A stretch of 64,000 nt of DNA from Ardenticatenaceae bacterium (lineage in GTDB: Bacteria > Chloroflexota > Anaerolineae > Promineifilales > Promineifilaceae), in contig JACKBX010000005.1 in the NCBI GenBank assembly GCA_020634375.1, positions 124,001 through 188,000 of the forward strand, written 5' to 3'. The notes under the pieces are model-generated. The model had not been told where the DNA came from. It was given only the letters and a program-made list of their open reading frames with translations, and made no database searches. The position numbers were made by a program, and so were the translations under genes. Position 1 is the first letter of the stretch; each line of letters starts with the position of its first letter. Positions 25,996-35,532 of the stretch are shown in pieces.

Positions 25996-27807
25996 ATGAC
26001 ACAAAAACGGACATCCACCTTACGTCTGCTCCCCCTTCTGCTGCTGGTTCTGATTACAGGTCTGCACCGCCCCGACCACAGCCAGGCACAGGGCCAAACC
26101 CGGCTGGTGCTAGCCTTCTATTATAGTTGGTTCAGCCCCGACTCATTTGGGCCAGGGCGCACCCCCTTTCAACCTGTGCAACCCTACTACTCTTTCGATT
26201 CGGGAACCATTCAACGGCAAGTTGGCGAGGCACAATCTGCCGGCATTGATGGCTTTGTGCAAAGCTGGTACGGACCGCAAGTTGAAAACAACCAGACTGA
26301 AACCAATTTCCAAACCCTGCTGAATATCGCCAGTGCCAGTGGATTCAAGGCGGCTGTAGATTTTGAAGCTGGCAGTCCCTTCTTTGCCAACAATGATGAC
26401 CGTATCAATGCCTTACGCACATTGCTTAGCACACACGCACAGCACCCTGCCTACTTACGAGTAGATGGTAAACCGGTCATCTTTTTTTGGGCCAATTGGC
26501 TGCTTGGCGTAGACGAATGGCTCACCATCCGCGATGCCGTTGATCCTGACCACAACAGTATTTGGATTGCAGAGGGTACGAACAGTGCCTATCTCAGCGT
26601 GTTTGATGGGCTGCATCTGTACAACATTGCCTGGTCAGACAATCCTGCGGGAACGGCCGCATCCTTTGCCGCTAATACTCGCGCCGCCGCTGCTGCATAC
26701 GGCGGCTACAAATACTGGGTTGCCACCGCCATGCCCGGCTGGGATGATACGCTGCTTGGTCGCGGCGATGCTGCCTTCTACCGGGATCGGGCGGATGGTG
26801 CGTATTACCGAAGCAGCTTTGGTGGTGCGGCAGCCAGCTCGCCAGACATGCTCATCATCACCTCGTACAATGAGTGGCCGGAAGGGAGTAATATTGAACC
26901 GAGTGTGGAGTTTGGTAACTACTATTTGGAATTAACGGCACAGTTAAGTGCAGCATATAAGGCGGGCACGATTGAAGTACCGCCACCGCCCACGGCCGCA
27001 CCAACTGCTCCGCCTTTGCCCACCTATACACCGGGGCCGTCGCCGACACCAACGATTACACCTACGCCTAGCAATACTCCCACGCCCACATTGACACCCA
27101 CATCAACCAGCACGCCCACACCGGTTGCCTCGCCCACGCCACAGGAAGACGGCCGTATCCTTTACACAGTCACCGCTGGGGACACGCTTATTAATATTGC
27201 TGACCGCTTTGGTATTCCGGTGGCAAATCTGTACGCTTACAACAACCTGACACAGGACGCCATTTTGAGCGTGGGACAGATACTCATTTTAGGCTATTCG
27301 GCATTTCCCGATGGCTCAACGTCCCTGCCTGGTTATCCTCAAGCACGCGTGAAACCTGACGGCCGTATCGTCCACATTGTCAACAGTGGCGACACACTCA
27401 TCTCCATTGCCACCACGTATGATCTGACCTTGGACGAATTGTATGCGGCCAGCGGGCTGAACAACACGTCATTACTCACGGTCGGCCAGGAAGTGGTGGT
27501 TGGCTCCCGACCACAACCGCAGGAAACGGGAGGTTCAGCTAATCTACCAAATGAGACGAGTACGGCCGTTTCCAGCCCTCCCCCTTCCCCTACCTCTGCC
27601 CCACCCACAGCCACAGCAACGCTGCAACCAACAGCGACAGAAACAGCAACGGCCGTACCCTCCACCGCAACACCCGCAGCCACAGAAACTCCTGCTGCCA
27701 CGAGCAGCGCACCCAACTTTGCCAGTCTACTGCCCCTCATTTTAGGCATCATTGGGCTGATTGCCCTCACCGCCGCCATCTTCATTTACTTGGGGCAAAA
27801 GAAGTAA
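25996..27807 (+). CDS. Secreted GH99-like domain protein with two LysM domains and a membrane anchor
   Basis: 603 residues. Signal peptide (about 1-32), then a GH99-like barrel (about 35-320): FYYSWFSPDSFGPG at the start and the hallmark SYNEWPEGSNIEP with E293 and E296. A Pro/Thr linker leads to LysM1 (about 386-433) and LysM2 (about 456-502), another linker and a C-terminal helix (about 578-600). GH99 enzymes act on alpha-mannosides; LysM binds peptidoglycan or chitin-type glycans. It therefore probably works at the cell wall. ACGGCCGT copies are confined to the linkers and LysM part and are absent from the first 1.1 kb. Confidence 0.82.
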   Translation: MTQKRTSTLRLLPLLLLVLITGLHRPDHSQAQGQTRLVLAFYYSWFSPDSFGPGRTPFQPVQPYYSFDSGTIQRQVGEAQSAGIDGFVQSWYGPQVENNQTETNFQTLLNIASASGFKAAVDFEAGSPFFANNDDRINALRTLLSTHAQHPAYLRVDGKPVIFFWANWLLGVDEWLTIRDAVDPDHNSIWIAEGTNSAYLSVFDGLHLYNIAWSDNPAGTAASFAANTRAAAAAYGGYKYWVATAMPGWDDTLLGRGDAAFYRDRADGAYYRSSFGGAAASSPDMLIITSYNEWPEGSNIEPSVEFGNYYLELTAQLSAAYKAGTIEVPPPPTAAPTAPPLPTYTPGPSPTPTITPTPSNTPTPTLTPTSTSTPTPVASPTPQEDGRILYTVTAGDTLINIADRFGIPVANLYAYNNLTQDAILSVGQILILGYSAFPDGSTSLPGYPQARVKPDGRIVHIVNSGDTLISIATTYDLTLDELYAASGLNNTSLLTVGQEVVVGSRPQPQETGGSANLPNETSTAVSSPPPSPTSAPPTATATLQPTATETATAVPSTATPAATETPAATSSAPNFASLLPLILGIIGLIALTAAIFIYLGQKK

Positions 27808-27810
27808 AGA

Positions 27811-27857
27811 TATAGGGTAGAGATAGAGAGGTATCAATCCTCTCTATCTACCCTATC
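27811..27857. terminator. Inverted repeat between convergent genes
   Basis: TAGGGTAGAGATAGAGAGG and its reverse complement around a short loop; covers the radA stop codon. AGAGATAG-type word array, likely bidirectional terminator. Confidence 0.75.
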
Positions 27858-29227
27858 AGAGCATGTTGAATTGCTTCATGCAGGGAACGGCAGCCAATAA
27901 CTTCCAGGCCATTGGGGAAATCGCCAACCTGTTTGCGTGTGGGACGCGGAATAATACAGCGTTTGAAGCCCAATTTTGCCGCCTCCTTCAACCGTGTGTC
28001 TAATTGGCTGACGGCACGTAATTCTCCACTCAGCCCAATTTCCCCGACAAAAGCCATATCTGCGTGAACGGGCTTATCTTTCACGCTGCTGGCAATGGAT
28101 ACCGCCACCGCCAAATCAACCGCCGGTTCATCTACTTGCAATCCTCCCACCACATTCACAAAAACATCTTTATCGTGCATGGGCATATTCACGCGCTTGG
28201 TGAGAACGGCCGTCAACAGCAGCAGCCGGTTATAATCCACCCCATTAGCCGTGCGGCGTGGGTTAGAAAACGTGGTGGCCGTGCCCAGGGCTTGAATTTC
28301 TACAAGTAACGGCCGTGTTCCCTCCACCGTCACCGCAATAGCCGACCCCGGCGCATTCACCTGCCGCTCCGCCAAAAACGCCTCCGAGGGGTTGGGCACT
28401 TCCTTCATTCCCGCGGCCACCATCTCAAACACGCCCACTTCACTGGTTGCGCCAAAGCGGTTTTTCACCCCGCGCAGCAGCCGGTAACGATGAAACGGAT
28501 CGCCGCCCAAATACAATACCGTATCCACAATATGCTCCAGCACACGCGGCCCGGCAATCGCCCCCTCTTTGGTCACATGCCCCACCAAAAATACCGCCAC
28601 GCCGGAGCCTTTTGCCAATTCTTGCAAACGGCTGGCACACTCGCGCACCTGACTCACACTGCCAGCCGAAGAATTTAGCTCTTCCGTGAATGTCGTCTGA
28701 ATACTGTCAATAATCACCATCACCGGAGCGACGTTTTGAATATGGCCGAAGATGGCGGTGAGGTTGGTCTCGGTCACAAGGTAAAGGTCATGCGCCTTTA
28801 CTTGCATTCGCTCGGCACGCATCTTGATTTGTTGCGCACTCTCCTCACCAGAAACATATAGTGTCGGGCCATATTGGTTGGCAATCATCGCTGCCACATC
28901 CAGCAGCAAGGTGGACTTACCTATGCCGGGGTCGCCGCCAACCAAAACTAATGAACCGGGCACGATACCACCACCCAATACACGGGAAAACTCAGCAATA
29001 GGCAAGGTCATACGTGCAAATTGATCGGAGGTGATTTCATTCAGCCGCTGGGGAGTGCTGTTGAAGCGGCTAACCGAACGAGGGGATTTGTGGGAGACGG
29101 CCGTTTCCGTCACCACCACCTCCTCTTGCATTGTCCCAAACTCACCACACTTTGGGCATCGTCCCATATAAGATGGCGTTGTCCGCCCACAAGATTGACA
29201 AACGTACTGTACCCGTTGTTTCGCCAT
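27848..29227 (-). CDS. radA: DNA repair protein RadA
   Basis: About 459 residues. N-terminal zinc finger (CQSCGRTTPSYMGRCPKCGE), RecA-like domain with Walker A GGDPGIGKSTLL (near 80-100), the RadA-specific KNRFG motif, and a C-terminal Lon-protease-like domain (MPMHDKDVFVNVVGGLQVDEP). It is a branch-migration helicase in recombinational repair. The start at 29227 (MAKQRVQYVC) matches the family; a longer frame to 29269 does not. Confidence 0.95.
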   Translation of the reverse strand: MAKQRVQYVCQSCGRTTPSYMGRCPKCGEFGTMQEEVVVTETAVSHKSPRSVSRFNSTPQRLNEITSDQFARMTLPIAEFSRVLGGGIVPGSLVLVGGDPGIGKSTLLLDVAAMIANQYGPTLYVSGEESAQQIKMRAERMQVKAHDLYLVTETNLTAIFGHIQNVAPVMVIIDSIQTTFTEELNSSAGSVSQVRECASRLQELAKGSGVAVFLVGHVTKEGAIAGPRVLEHIVDTVLYLGGDPFHRYRLLRGVKNRFGATSEVGVFEMVAAGMKEVPNPSEAFLAERQVNAPGSAIAVTVEGTRPLLVEIQALGTATTFSNPRRTANGVDYNRLLLLTAVLTKRVNMPMHDKDVFVNVVGGLQVDEPAVDLAVAVSIASSVKDKPVHADMAFVGEIGLSGELRAVSQLDTRLKEAAKLGFKRCIIPRPTRKQVGDFPNGLEVIGCRSLHEAIQHALIG

Positions 29228-29327
29228 AATTCCTACCTTGTAATCCAAATTGTAACTCAGCCAAACCAAAATAATCAGGACTTAAGAGCAATTTTGAGCA
29301 ATTCTAGCATATGTTATACTTCATCAG

Positions 29328-29603
29328 GTGATAAACTGGTTCTCGATCTTCATCAACAGCTTTTGGATATTAGGGTTAGCCGTACTCCTCGCCGCTTTTA
29401 GCTATCATTACTGGTTGGCATCTCAAGAAAATCGGCAACTTAAAATCCAACTCAACCAAGTCTCTTTTCAAAGATTTTTTTGGGTTGCTTTAACCCTGGT
29501 GGGTATCGGGCTAACAGGAACCAGTCAAACAATCTGGGAAACTACAACCTGGGCCATTTTCACCCTGGTAAGCTTTGTCAACATCTTCAAGATTGGTAAG
29601 TGA
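29328..29603 (+). CDS. Small membrane protein upstream of the tyrosine kinase
   Basis: 91 residues from a GTG start. Two or three hydrophobic segments (about 5-25, 50-65, 72-88) with a polar stretch ASQENRQLKIQLNQ between. No recognised family. It ends 21 bp before the autokinase gene, suggesting co-transcription and perhaps a role in the same export or envelope complex. The start codon is uncertain. Confidence 0.5.
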   Translation: MINWFSIFINSFWILGLAVLLAAFSYHYWLASQENRQLKIQLNQVSFQRFFWVALTLVGIGLTGTSQTIWETTTWAIFTLVSFVNIFKIGK

Positions 29604-29624
29604 TACCACAGGAGCAAAGTCTAT

Positions 29625-31274
29625 ATGGAAATCAAGAGATACATTGCGCTTATTTGGCGATGGGCATGGATCATCATTCTCGGCGTCATCGTCGCTAGTG
29701 GAACTGCCTTTCTTGTTAGCAAAAACACCACACCTGTCTATCGTGCTGAAGCACGTTTTCTGATTGATGAAGCGCCAGGGGCAGGCAGCAGCAACGAATA
29801 CAGTCAAATTTTGACAGAGCAGCGCCTTGCCCAAACATATGTGCAAATCATGAGCACAAATAAAGTGATGGAAGAAACCATCTCTCGCCTGGAACTCCCT
29901 CTGACAGTTAACCAACTCAAATCTAAAATTACAGTTAATGCGCCACAAGAAACGCAAATTCTGGAAATCAGTGTAGAAGATACAGATGCGGCACGGGCAG
30001 CCAACATTGCCAATACGATAGGCCAAGTCTTTATCGAGCAAAATCTAACTCGTGAAAGCCAACGCTATGCAGAACCCATTGCAAATTGGGAAAAACGCAT
30101 CACAGAAATTGGCGATGAAATTGAAGACTTAGATCGGCAAATTAGCGCTTTAGAAGGAGTGGAAACACCCGAAGAGATAGCCGCTCTTTCTCGGCTTGAA
30201 ACGCAGCGGAACGAAGCCCGCCTTAGATACACTGAAGCATTTAATGAATTAAATGATTTGCAAGTCTCTCAAATTCAGGAAAGTAATAACATTCAGCCGA
30301 TTGAACCGGCTGCCCTACCAACCAGTCCTATTCGCCCCCGTACCATGAGCAACACACTGTTGGCAGCGGCCGTTGGCGGTATGTTGGCATTAGGCATCAT
30401 CTTCCTGATAGAGTACCTGGATGATACGGTGAAAACCCCCGACCAGGTGATGGAAGATACTGGATTATCCACTTTGGGAGCAATTGCCTTCATCAAAGGC
30501 GAACAACCCGGCGACCGTATTATCACTCACATCCGGCCCCGTGATCCGGTTTCGGAAGCGTACCGTGTACTGCGCACGAATCTCAGTTTTTCGGCCATTG
30601 ACAAAGAGCTGCAAGATGTGCTAATTACCAGTTCGTCGCCGGGAGAGGGTAAATCTACAACGGTTGCTAATTTGGCAGCGGTGCTGGCGCAGGCTGGCAA
30701 GAAGGTCATTGTCGTTGACGCGGATTTGCGCCGTCCGGTACAGCATAAGATTTTTGGCTTACCCAATAATCAGGGACTGACAACGGCGCTATTGGACCAG
30801 AAAACGGCCGTTATCAGCCACATCCAATCAACCCCCATTCGTGGCCTACAAGTCATGTGCAGCGGTCCCATTCCGCCAAACCCAGCCGAACTGCTCAACT
30901 CTCAACGTATGTCTCAAGTGCTGGCGGAACTACGCGAGGTTGCCGACGTCATCGTTTACGATACCCCCCCAGCCTTGACCGTCGCCGATGCATCTATTCT
31001 CGCCCCGCAAGTAGACGGAACCATGCTCGTCATTGATACAGGAAACACCCGGCGAGACACCTTCATTCAAGCTGTTCAGCGTTTACAAAAAACAAGCTCC
31101 AATATGTTTGGCGTTGTCATGAATCGTCTACGGCCTGGGCGCAGCGGGTACTATTACGATTACTACTACTATTATTACCACTACTACGGTGCCTACGAAC
31201 AAGATAATCGCAAACGAACAAAAAATGGGTCAGGCAAACGACCCAATTGGCTGGCTGGGTTAATCAAGCGGTAA
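29625..31274 (+). CDS. Polysaccharide-type tyrosine autokinase (Wzz domain + BY-kinase)
   Basis: 549 residues. N-terminal Wzz domain with two flanking membrane helices (about 13-32 and 240-262); C-terminal cytosolic BY-kinase with Walker A SSSPGEGKSTTV (Lys343), Walker A' VVDADLRRP and Walker B VIVYDTPP (near 445). The tail carries about 12 Tyr in 16 residues (near 507-525), the autophosphorylation cluster. Such proteins control chain length and export of surface polysaccharides. Here the following genes are not polysaccharide genes but Fn3-like proteins, a PqqD and C25 peptidases, so its target may differ. Confidence 0.9.
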   Translation: MEIKRYIALIWRWAWIIILGVIVASGTAFLVSKNTTPVYRAEARFLIDEAPGAGSSNEYSQILTEQRLAQTYVQIMSTNKVMEETISRLELPLTVNQLKSKITVNAPQETQILEISVEDTDAARAANIANTIGQVFIEQNLTRESQRYAEPIANWEKRITEIGDEIEDLDRQISALEGVETPEEIAALSRLETQRNEARLRYTEAFNELNDLQVSQIQESNNIQPIEPAALPTSPIRPRTMSNTLLAAAVGGMLALGIIFLIEYLDDTVKTPDQVMEDTGLSTLGAIAFIKGEQPGDRIITHIRPRDPVSEAYRVLRTNLSFSAIDKELQDVLITSSSPGEGKSTTVANLAAVLAQAGKKVIVVDADLRRPVQHKIFGLPNNQGLTTALLDQKTAVISHIQSTPIRGLQVMCSGPIPPNPAELLNSQRMSQVLAELREVADVIVYDTPPALTVADASILAPQVDGTMLVIDTGNTRRDTFIQAVQRLQKTSSNMFGVVMNRLRPGRSGYYYDYYYYYYHYYGAYEQDNRKRTKNGSGKRPNWLAGLIKR

Positions 31275-31747
31275 TGGCACAAACAACCATACAGCAAAAG
31301 CAATCGTCTCGGCTGCTCATCGCATTAGGAAGTCTATGGCTGATTTTGGCGGCTGCCAATCTGGCTTATCAACTTGCCAACCCCACTCTAAAGGTGCACT
31401 GGGAAACAGCCACTGAAATCCAAACAGCCGGGTTTAATATTTATCGTGGTACCAGTTCTGAGGATATTTCAACGCTAGTTAACCAGGATGGCCTGATTCC
31501 CAGTCATGGAGAAGATGTTTCGGGTGCATCTTACACATATGTTGATGACACTATTGAAGTTGGGCAAACTTTTTACTACATGATAGAAGAAATCGAGTAC
31601 GATGGGCAGGCAAATCGTTATGACAGCGATGTTTTTACTGCCAAAATCCCTTACCTCACGTTGTGGACGGCCGTTATCACCGCAGTAAGCGCCATCGTAG
31701 GACTGGCCCTCATTGTAACGGGTCTTAAAGAAGATAGAAATTTATGA
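31274..31747 (+). CDS. Membrane protein with extracellular Fn3-like domain
   Basis: 157 residues. Helix near 17-36, then an Fn3-like beta-sandwich (KVHWETATEIQTAGFNIYRG, later GQTFYYMIEEIEYDG), then a C-terminal helix (about 130-150). Both ends in the membrane, domain outside. The ATG overlaps the kinase stop as TAATG, so it is coupled to it. The same domain recurs in the 35533 gene. Function unknown; it may be a scaffold for the peptidases downstream. Confidence 0.7.
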   Translation: MAQTTIQQKQSSRLLIALGSLWLILAAANLAYQLANPTLKVHWETATEIQTAGFNIYRGTSSEDISTLVNQDGLIPSHGEDVSGASYTYVDDTIEVGQTFYYMIEEIEYDGQANRYDSDVFTAKIPYLTLWTAVITAVSAIVGLALIVTGLKEDRNL

Positions 31748-32013
31748 ACGAAGAAAGCGGTCCCCACATTGCTCCAGAGATCATCTGGCGCACATTAGAT
31801 GATAACGCCATTGTCGTCACGCCCAAAGCAGGCAAAGTACGTGTCCTCAACGGGAGTGGAACTCTCATCTGGCAAATGCTGGCAGAAAACAAGTCGCTAG
31901 CAGCCATTCGTGAAAGCTTAATCACCATCTATGAGGTAACACCTACCCAGGCAAGTGAAGATTTGCAAAGCTTTGTCTCTGAACTGACAGCCCGTGGCTT
32001 ATTAGCCTGGTAG
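31744..32013 (+). CDS. PqqD-like protein (stand-alone)
   Basis: 89 residues with the PqqD/RRE fold pattern: IIWRTLDDNAIVVTPKAGKV, LNGSGTLIWQMLAENKSL, then a helical end (ASEDLQSFVSELTARGLL). Family members bind peptide precursors for modification enzymes, usually with a radical SAM protein. None is visible here. Its start overlaps the preceding stop as ATGA, so it is translationally coupled to the Fn3-like protein. That makes a chance placement unlikely. Its partner could be a peptide not yet recognised, or one of the C25 proteins. Confidence 0.78.
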   Translation: MNEESGPHIAPEIIWRTLDDNAIVVTPKAGKVRVLNGSGTLIWQMLAENKSLAAIRESLITIYEVTPTQASEDLQSFVSELTARGLLAW

Positions 32014-32097
32014 GTTGAAAACAGCAAGAATGGTAAGATTCAACCTCCCCTGGTCATGGGAATCAGGGGAGGTTTTCCGCGAATAATGGAGTTGTTT

Positions 32098-35000
32098 ATG
32101 CCAAAAAAGTACGCGCTCTCTTCTGGCTTGATAGCCACTATGTTTATCGTGCTGCTGGTAACATGGCTCGGCGCAGCAAGCACACCCGTTCGAGCTGCTC
32201 ATGCAGCAACGGCCGTTAAATCTGCTCACATCACCCTACACACTACAAATAATCAGGGGCTGACTTTTACACTGCATACGCCCACAGCAACCACAACCGA
32301 CGGCACACCAGAAGTATCCGGTCTGAATTTCCGTACACAGGAAACCGGAGCGCCCGACTTACCATTTTACGCCACCTACATCGCCTTACCTCCTGACGCA
32401 AACGTAGCCGTCGCAGTAAACACATCCCAAATCATTGAAACTGCCGTTCCCCACCTCCAACCCGTCCCGACTCATGAACCCATTTATGATGACTTATCCT
32501 CAGAAATGATGGCTCATGACCTCAGCCAACCTATCTATCGTGAGGATACGGCCGTTTACAAGCAAAACGCCATTTATCCGGCAGTCCGCTACACCCTCTC
32601 CGACCCCATGTATTACGGCGACCTGCGTCTCGTTCGCCTCACTCTCTACCCCCTGCGCTACAATCCAGTAGCCGGGTTGCTGGAACAGACCCCTGAACTA
32701 AACGTCACCCTGACATTTAGCGGGGAAGATATAAGTAAAGGGAATGTGGGAGACGGCCGTTACAACCCCGGTCTTGACAGCGCCATCCTCAATTATGAGC
32801 AGGCCAGCAGTTGGCATCACCTGCCGCAAAATGTGCTGGATGCTCCCGCCACTGCCCTACCCGTTGGTCAGGAAACCTACAAAATCACCCTCGATCAAGA
32901 TGGCATTTACGAAATCAGCGGCGCGGACATGCGTACCGCCGGAATGGACGTAGACAACACAGACCCCGCCACCTTGGAGATGCTCTACCGCGGTGAACCC
33001 GTCGCCTTTCAACTCATTGATAACGGCGACACCGTTTTCGACGATGCTGACAAAATCCGCTTCTACGGTTGGGCGTTTGATGGCCCTCGCGCCGAAAAGC
33101 AATACGTGGGTACGCAAAACGTCTACTGGTTGTGGGCCAACGGCAGCAGCAGCCATATCATCACCGCTACCAACGAAGCTGGACAAGGCCACGACATCAT
33201 TGACAGCTTCCCCGAAAGCATTACCGTCGATACACCAGAACAATACATGTATCATACCCAGACCAGCCTTTGGGCCTTGTTCCCCAATGACCCTGATGCC
33301 TGGTACATGGATCGCATTTCTAAAAGCAATGCTAACCCCATAACCAAGACATACACCATTACCTTGCCGCACCCGCTCCTATCTGGCCCTGATGCCCAAA
33401 TATTGGCCGAGGTCATGACCATCAAGAATCAAATTGATTATGTAGGTCGTGTGTCCATTAATGATGACCCTAATTATGGTGAGGCGACGCTGCCCCGCTA
33501 TTGGAACGCCAACATAACAGCTACCGTACCAATTACGGCTTTGCAGCATATGGCAAATGCGTTCCATTACACATCTCTCACGGCCGCAGGCAGCGGCAGT
33601 TTATCAGAAGTGATTTACATCAATCGCGTTACGGTGGATTACATGCGCCAGTTAACGGCATTGACTGACGAACTCATTTTTACAGCCCCGTACACAGGCA
33701 CGCATGAGTTTCAGGTAGCGGGTTTTGGCAGTGATCAAGCACTGGTCTGGGATATTAGTAACCGACTAGCTCCAGTAGCCATTGAGATGAATGGAGCGAT
33801 TAGTAACACGGCCGTTTCCACCTACACCTATCAAATTGGCCGCACCCACGACGACAATGCCGCCTTTATCGCCACAACTACTGCCAACCTGCGCCAACCG
33901 ATCAGCATCACCTCCTACACACCACCAAGTTTGGAACCATTCAGCGGGGGCGCGGCCTGGATCGCCATCAGCCACGCCGACTTCATCACTTCCGCCATTG
34001 ACCTAGCATCGCACCGCTCCGATCCATTCTATGGTGGCCTCAGCACCCAGGTTGTAGATATTGCTGACGTGATCGACCAGTATGGCTATGGACTGGCAAC
34101 ACCGGGAGCCATTCGCAGCTATCTAGCACACGCCTACGGCAGTTGGGATGAGCGTCCCGCCTACGTTGTCCTCTTTGGTGATACAACGTTCAATCCTCTG
34201 AATAAAGAATGTCTGGCGGGCTGCCAATCTGGTTTTGATCCCCTGGAACCAACCTACCTGCTCACCGACTTGATTTTCAAAGACCCTTATCAGGGTCTAA
34301 TCCCATCTGATCATACCCTGGTCATGGTCTCTGGGGATGATATATTGCCGGATATGGCAATTGGTCGCATTGCCGCAGCCACGGCCGTTGATGCAGAGAC
34401 GGCCGTTTACAAAATCATGCAATATGAGCAAAATCAGGCCAGCCCCACAACCTGGCCGCAGCACAACCGGATCACCTTTGCCGCAGACAACGACGATGAT
34501 GGTGGCTTCTTCTGTGACGAAAATCAAATCGTCTCCGATCTCTTCCCTGCCACGTTTACTACAGAAAAACTTTGCATCGTAGAAAATGAAGACATTACCC
34601 TGGAGGAAAGCACGGACGAAGTGCGACTTGCCATGCAAACGGCCGTCAGCAATGGCATCTCCATCCTCAATTATCGTGGTCACGGCAGCCCTTGGGGCTG
34701 GGCAGGCAACCCCAATCTACTCACAGTTGATACCATTGACTTTTGGAACAATTTCAATAAGCCAATAGTCATTATTAGCGCAGATTGCCTGGATGGTTAC
34801 TTCACCTATCCTGGCCTACCAGGTTTAGCTGAGACCTTCTTAAAACTCGATTTCGACATGGGAATAGGCAGCCGCGGCACGGCCGCACACTGGTCTAGCA
34901 CAGGGCTAGGCACCACCTCAGAACACACAGCTTTACTCAGCCACTTCTACAACGGCGTTTTTGAGGAGGGGTATACGGCCGTTGGCGATGCCGCTATGTA

Positions 35001-35514
35001 TGCCAAATTCATGTACTATCTCGGTGGCTACCAACAAGCAGAAATCTACAGCTTCACCCTGCAAGGCGACCCAGCCATGCACCTATACCGCCCCGACCTC
35101 AACCTGCAAATGAATGCTACCCCACTTAACGCTACCCCCAGTTCTTTTGTCACCTTCACCCTCACAATTGAAAATCAGGCACTCTACCCTGCGTACCCCA
35201 TGATCAGCGGCACAATGCCCCCAGAACTGGCATTTGTGGACGCATCTTCTACCGTGCCCATTAGTTACACGTCAGACCAGACAAGCGGGCTGTTTACACT
35301 GAATGTGCTATCATCCTTACCCGAAAATGAAGCGGTTACACTCACGGTTACGGCCATTGTCTCCGATACCGCACCTGTTGGCTCCATCACCGTAACAGCA
35401 ACAGTAGATAGTTCCAGCCTGGACTTGAATTTTAACGATAATACAGACCAGATTGATGTTACAATTTATTGGGAGACCCTTTACATTTACTTACCAACCA
35501 TTCTCCGACCCTAA
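32098..35514 (+). CDS. Secreted C25 (gingipain-like) peptidase
   Basis: About 1138 residues. Signal peptide (about 1-30), a long N-terminal beta-rich region, then the caspase-like C25 domain: H862 in NYRGHGSPWGW and C897 in ISADCLDG, the correct spacing for the catalytic pair; a preceding VLFGDTTF segment and FLKLDFDMGIGS follow the family pattern. The C-terminus is an Ig-like/DUF11-type domain ending in YLPTILRP. In the family such peptidases cleave at Arg, Lys or other residues of extracellular proteins. Start at 32098 because GGAG lies 6 bp upstream; the frame opens further back. Several ACGGCCGT copies are inside. Confidence 0.85.
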   Translation: MPKKYALSSGLIATMFIVLLVTWLGAASTPVRAAHAATAVKSAHITLHTTNNQGLTFTLHTPTATTTDGTPEVSGLNFRTQETGAPDLPFYATYIALPPDANVAVAVNTSQIIETAVPHLQPVPTHEPIYDDLSSEMMAHDLSQPIYREDTAVYKQNAIYPAVRYTLSDPMYYGDLRLVRLTLYPLRYNPVAGLLEQTPELNVTLTFSGEDISKGNVGDGRYNPGLDSAILNYEQASSWHHLPQNVLDAPATALPVGQETYKITLDQDGIYEISGADMRTAGMDVDNTDPATLEMLYRGEPVAFQLIDNGDTVFDDADKIRFYGWAFDGPRAEKQYVGTQNVYWLWANGSSSHIITATNEAGQGHDIIDSFPESITVDTPEQYMYHTQTSLWALFPNDPDAWYMDRISKSNANPITKTYTITLPHPLLSGPDAQILAEVMTIKNQIDYVGRVSINDDPNYGEATLPRYWNANITATVPITALQHMANAFHYTSLTAAGSGSLSEVIYINRVTVDYMRQLTALTDELIFTAPYTGTHEFQVAGFGSDQALVWDISNRLAPVAIEMNGAISNTAVSTYTYQIGRTHDDNAAFIATTTANLRQPISITSYTPPSLEPFSGGAAWIAISHADFITSAIDLASHRSDPFYGGLSTQVVDIADVIDQYGYGLATPGAIRSYLAHAYGSWDERPAYVVLFGDTTFNPLNKECLAGCQSGFDPLEPTYLLTDLIFKDPYQGLIPSDHTLVMVSGDDILPDMAIGRIAAATAVDAETAVYKIMQYEQNQASPTTWPQHNRITFAADNDDDGGFFCDENQIVSDLFPATFTTEKLCIVENEDITLEESTDEVRLAMQTAVSNGISILNYRGHGSPWGWAGNPNLLTVDTIDFWNNFNKPIVIISADCLDGYFTYPGLPGLAETFLKLDFDMGIGSRGTAAHWSSTGLGTTSEHTALLSHFYNGVFEEGYTAVGDAAMYAKFMYYLGGYQQAEIYSFTLQGDPAMHLYRPDLNLQMNATPLNATPSSFVTFTLTIENQALYPAYPMISGTMPPELAFVDASSTVPISYTSDQTSGLFTLNVLSSLPENEAVTLTVTAIVSDTAPVGSITVTATVDSSSLDLNFNDNTDQIDVTIYWETLYIYLPTILRP

Positions 35515-35532
35515 CTGAGGGCTTTTATTATT

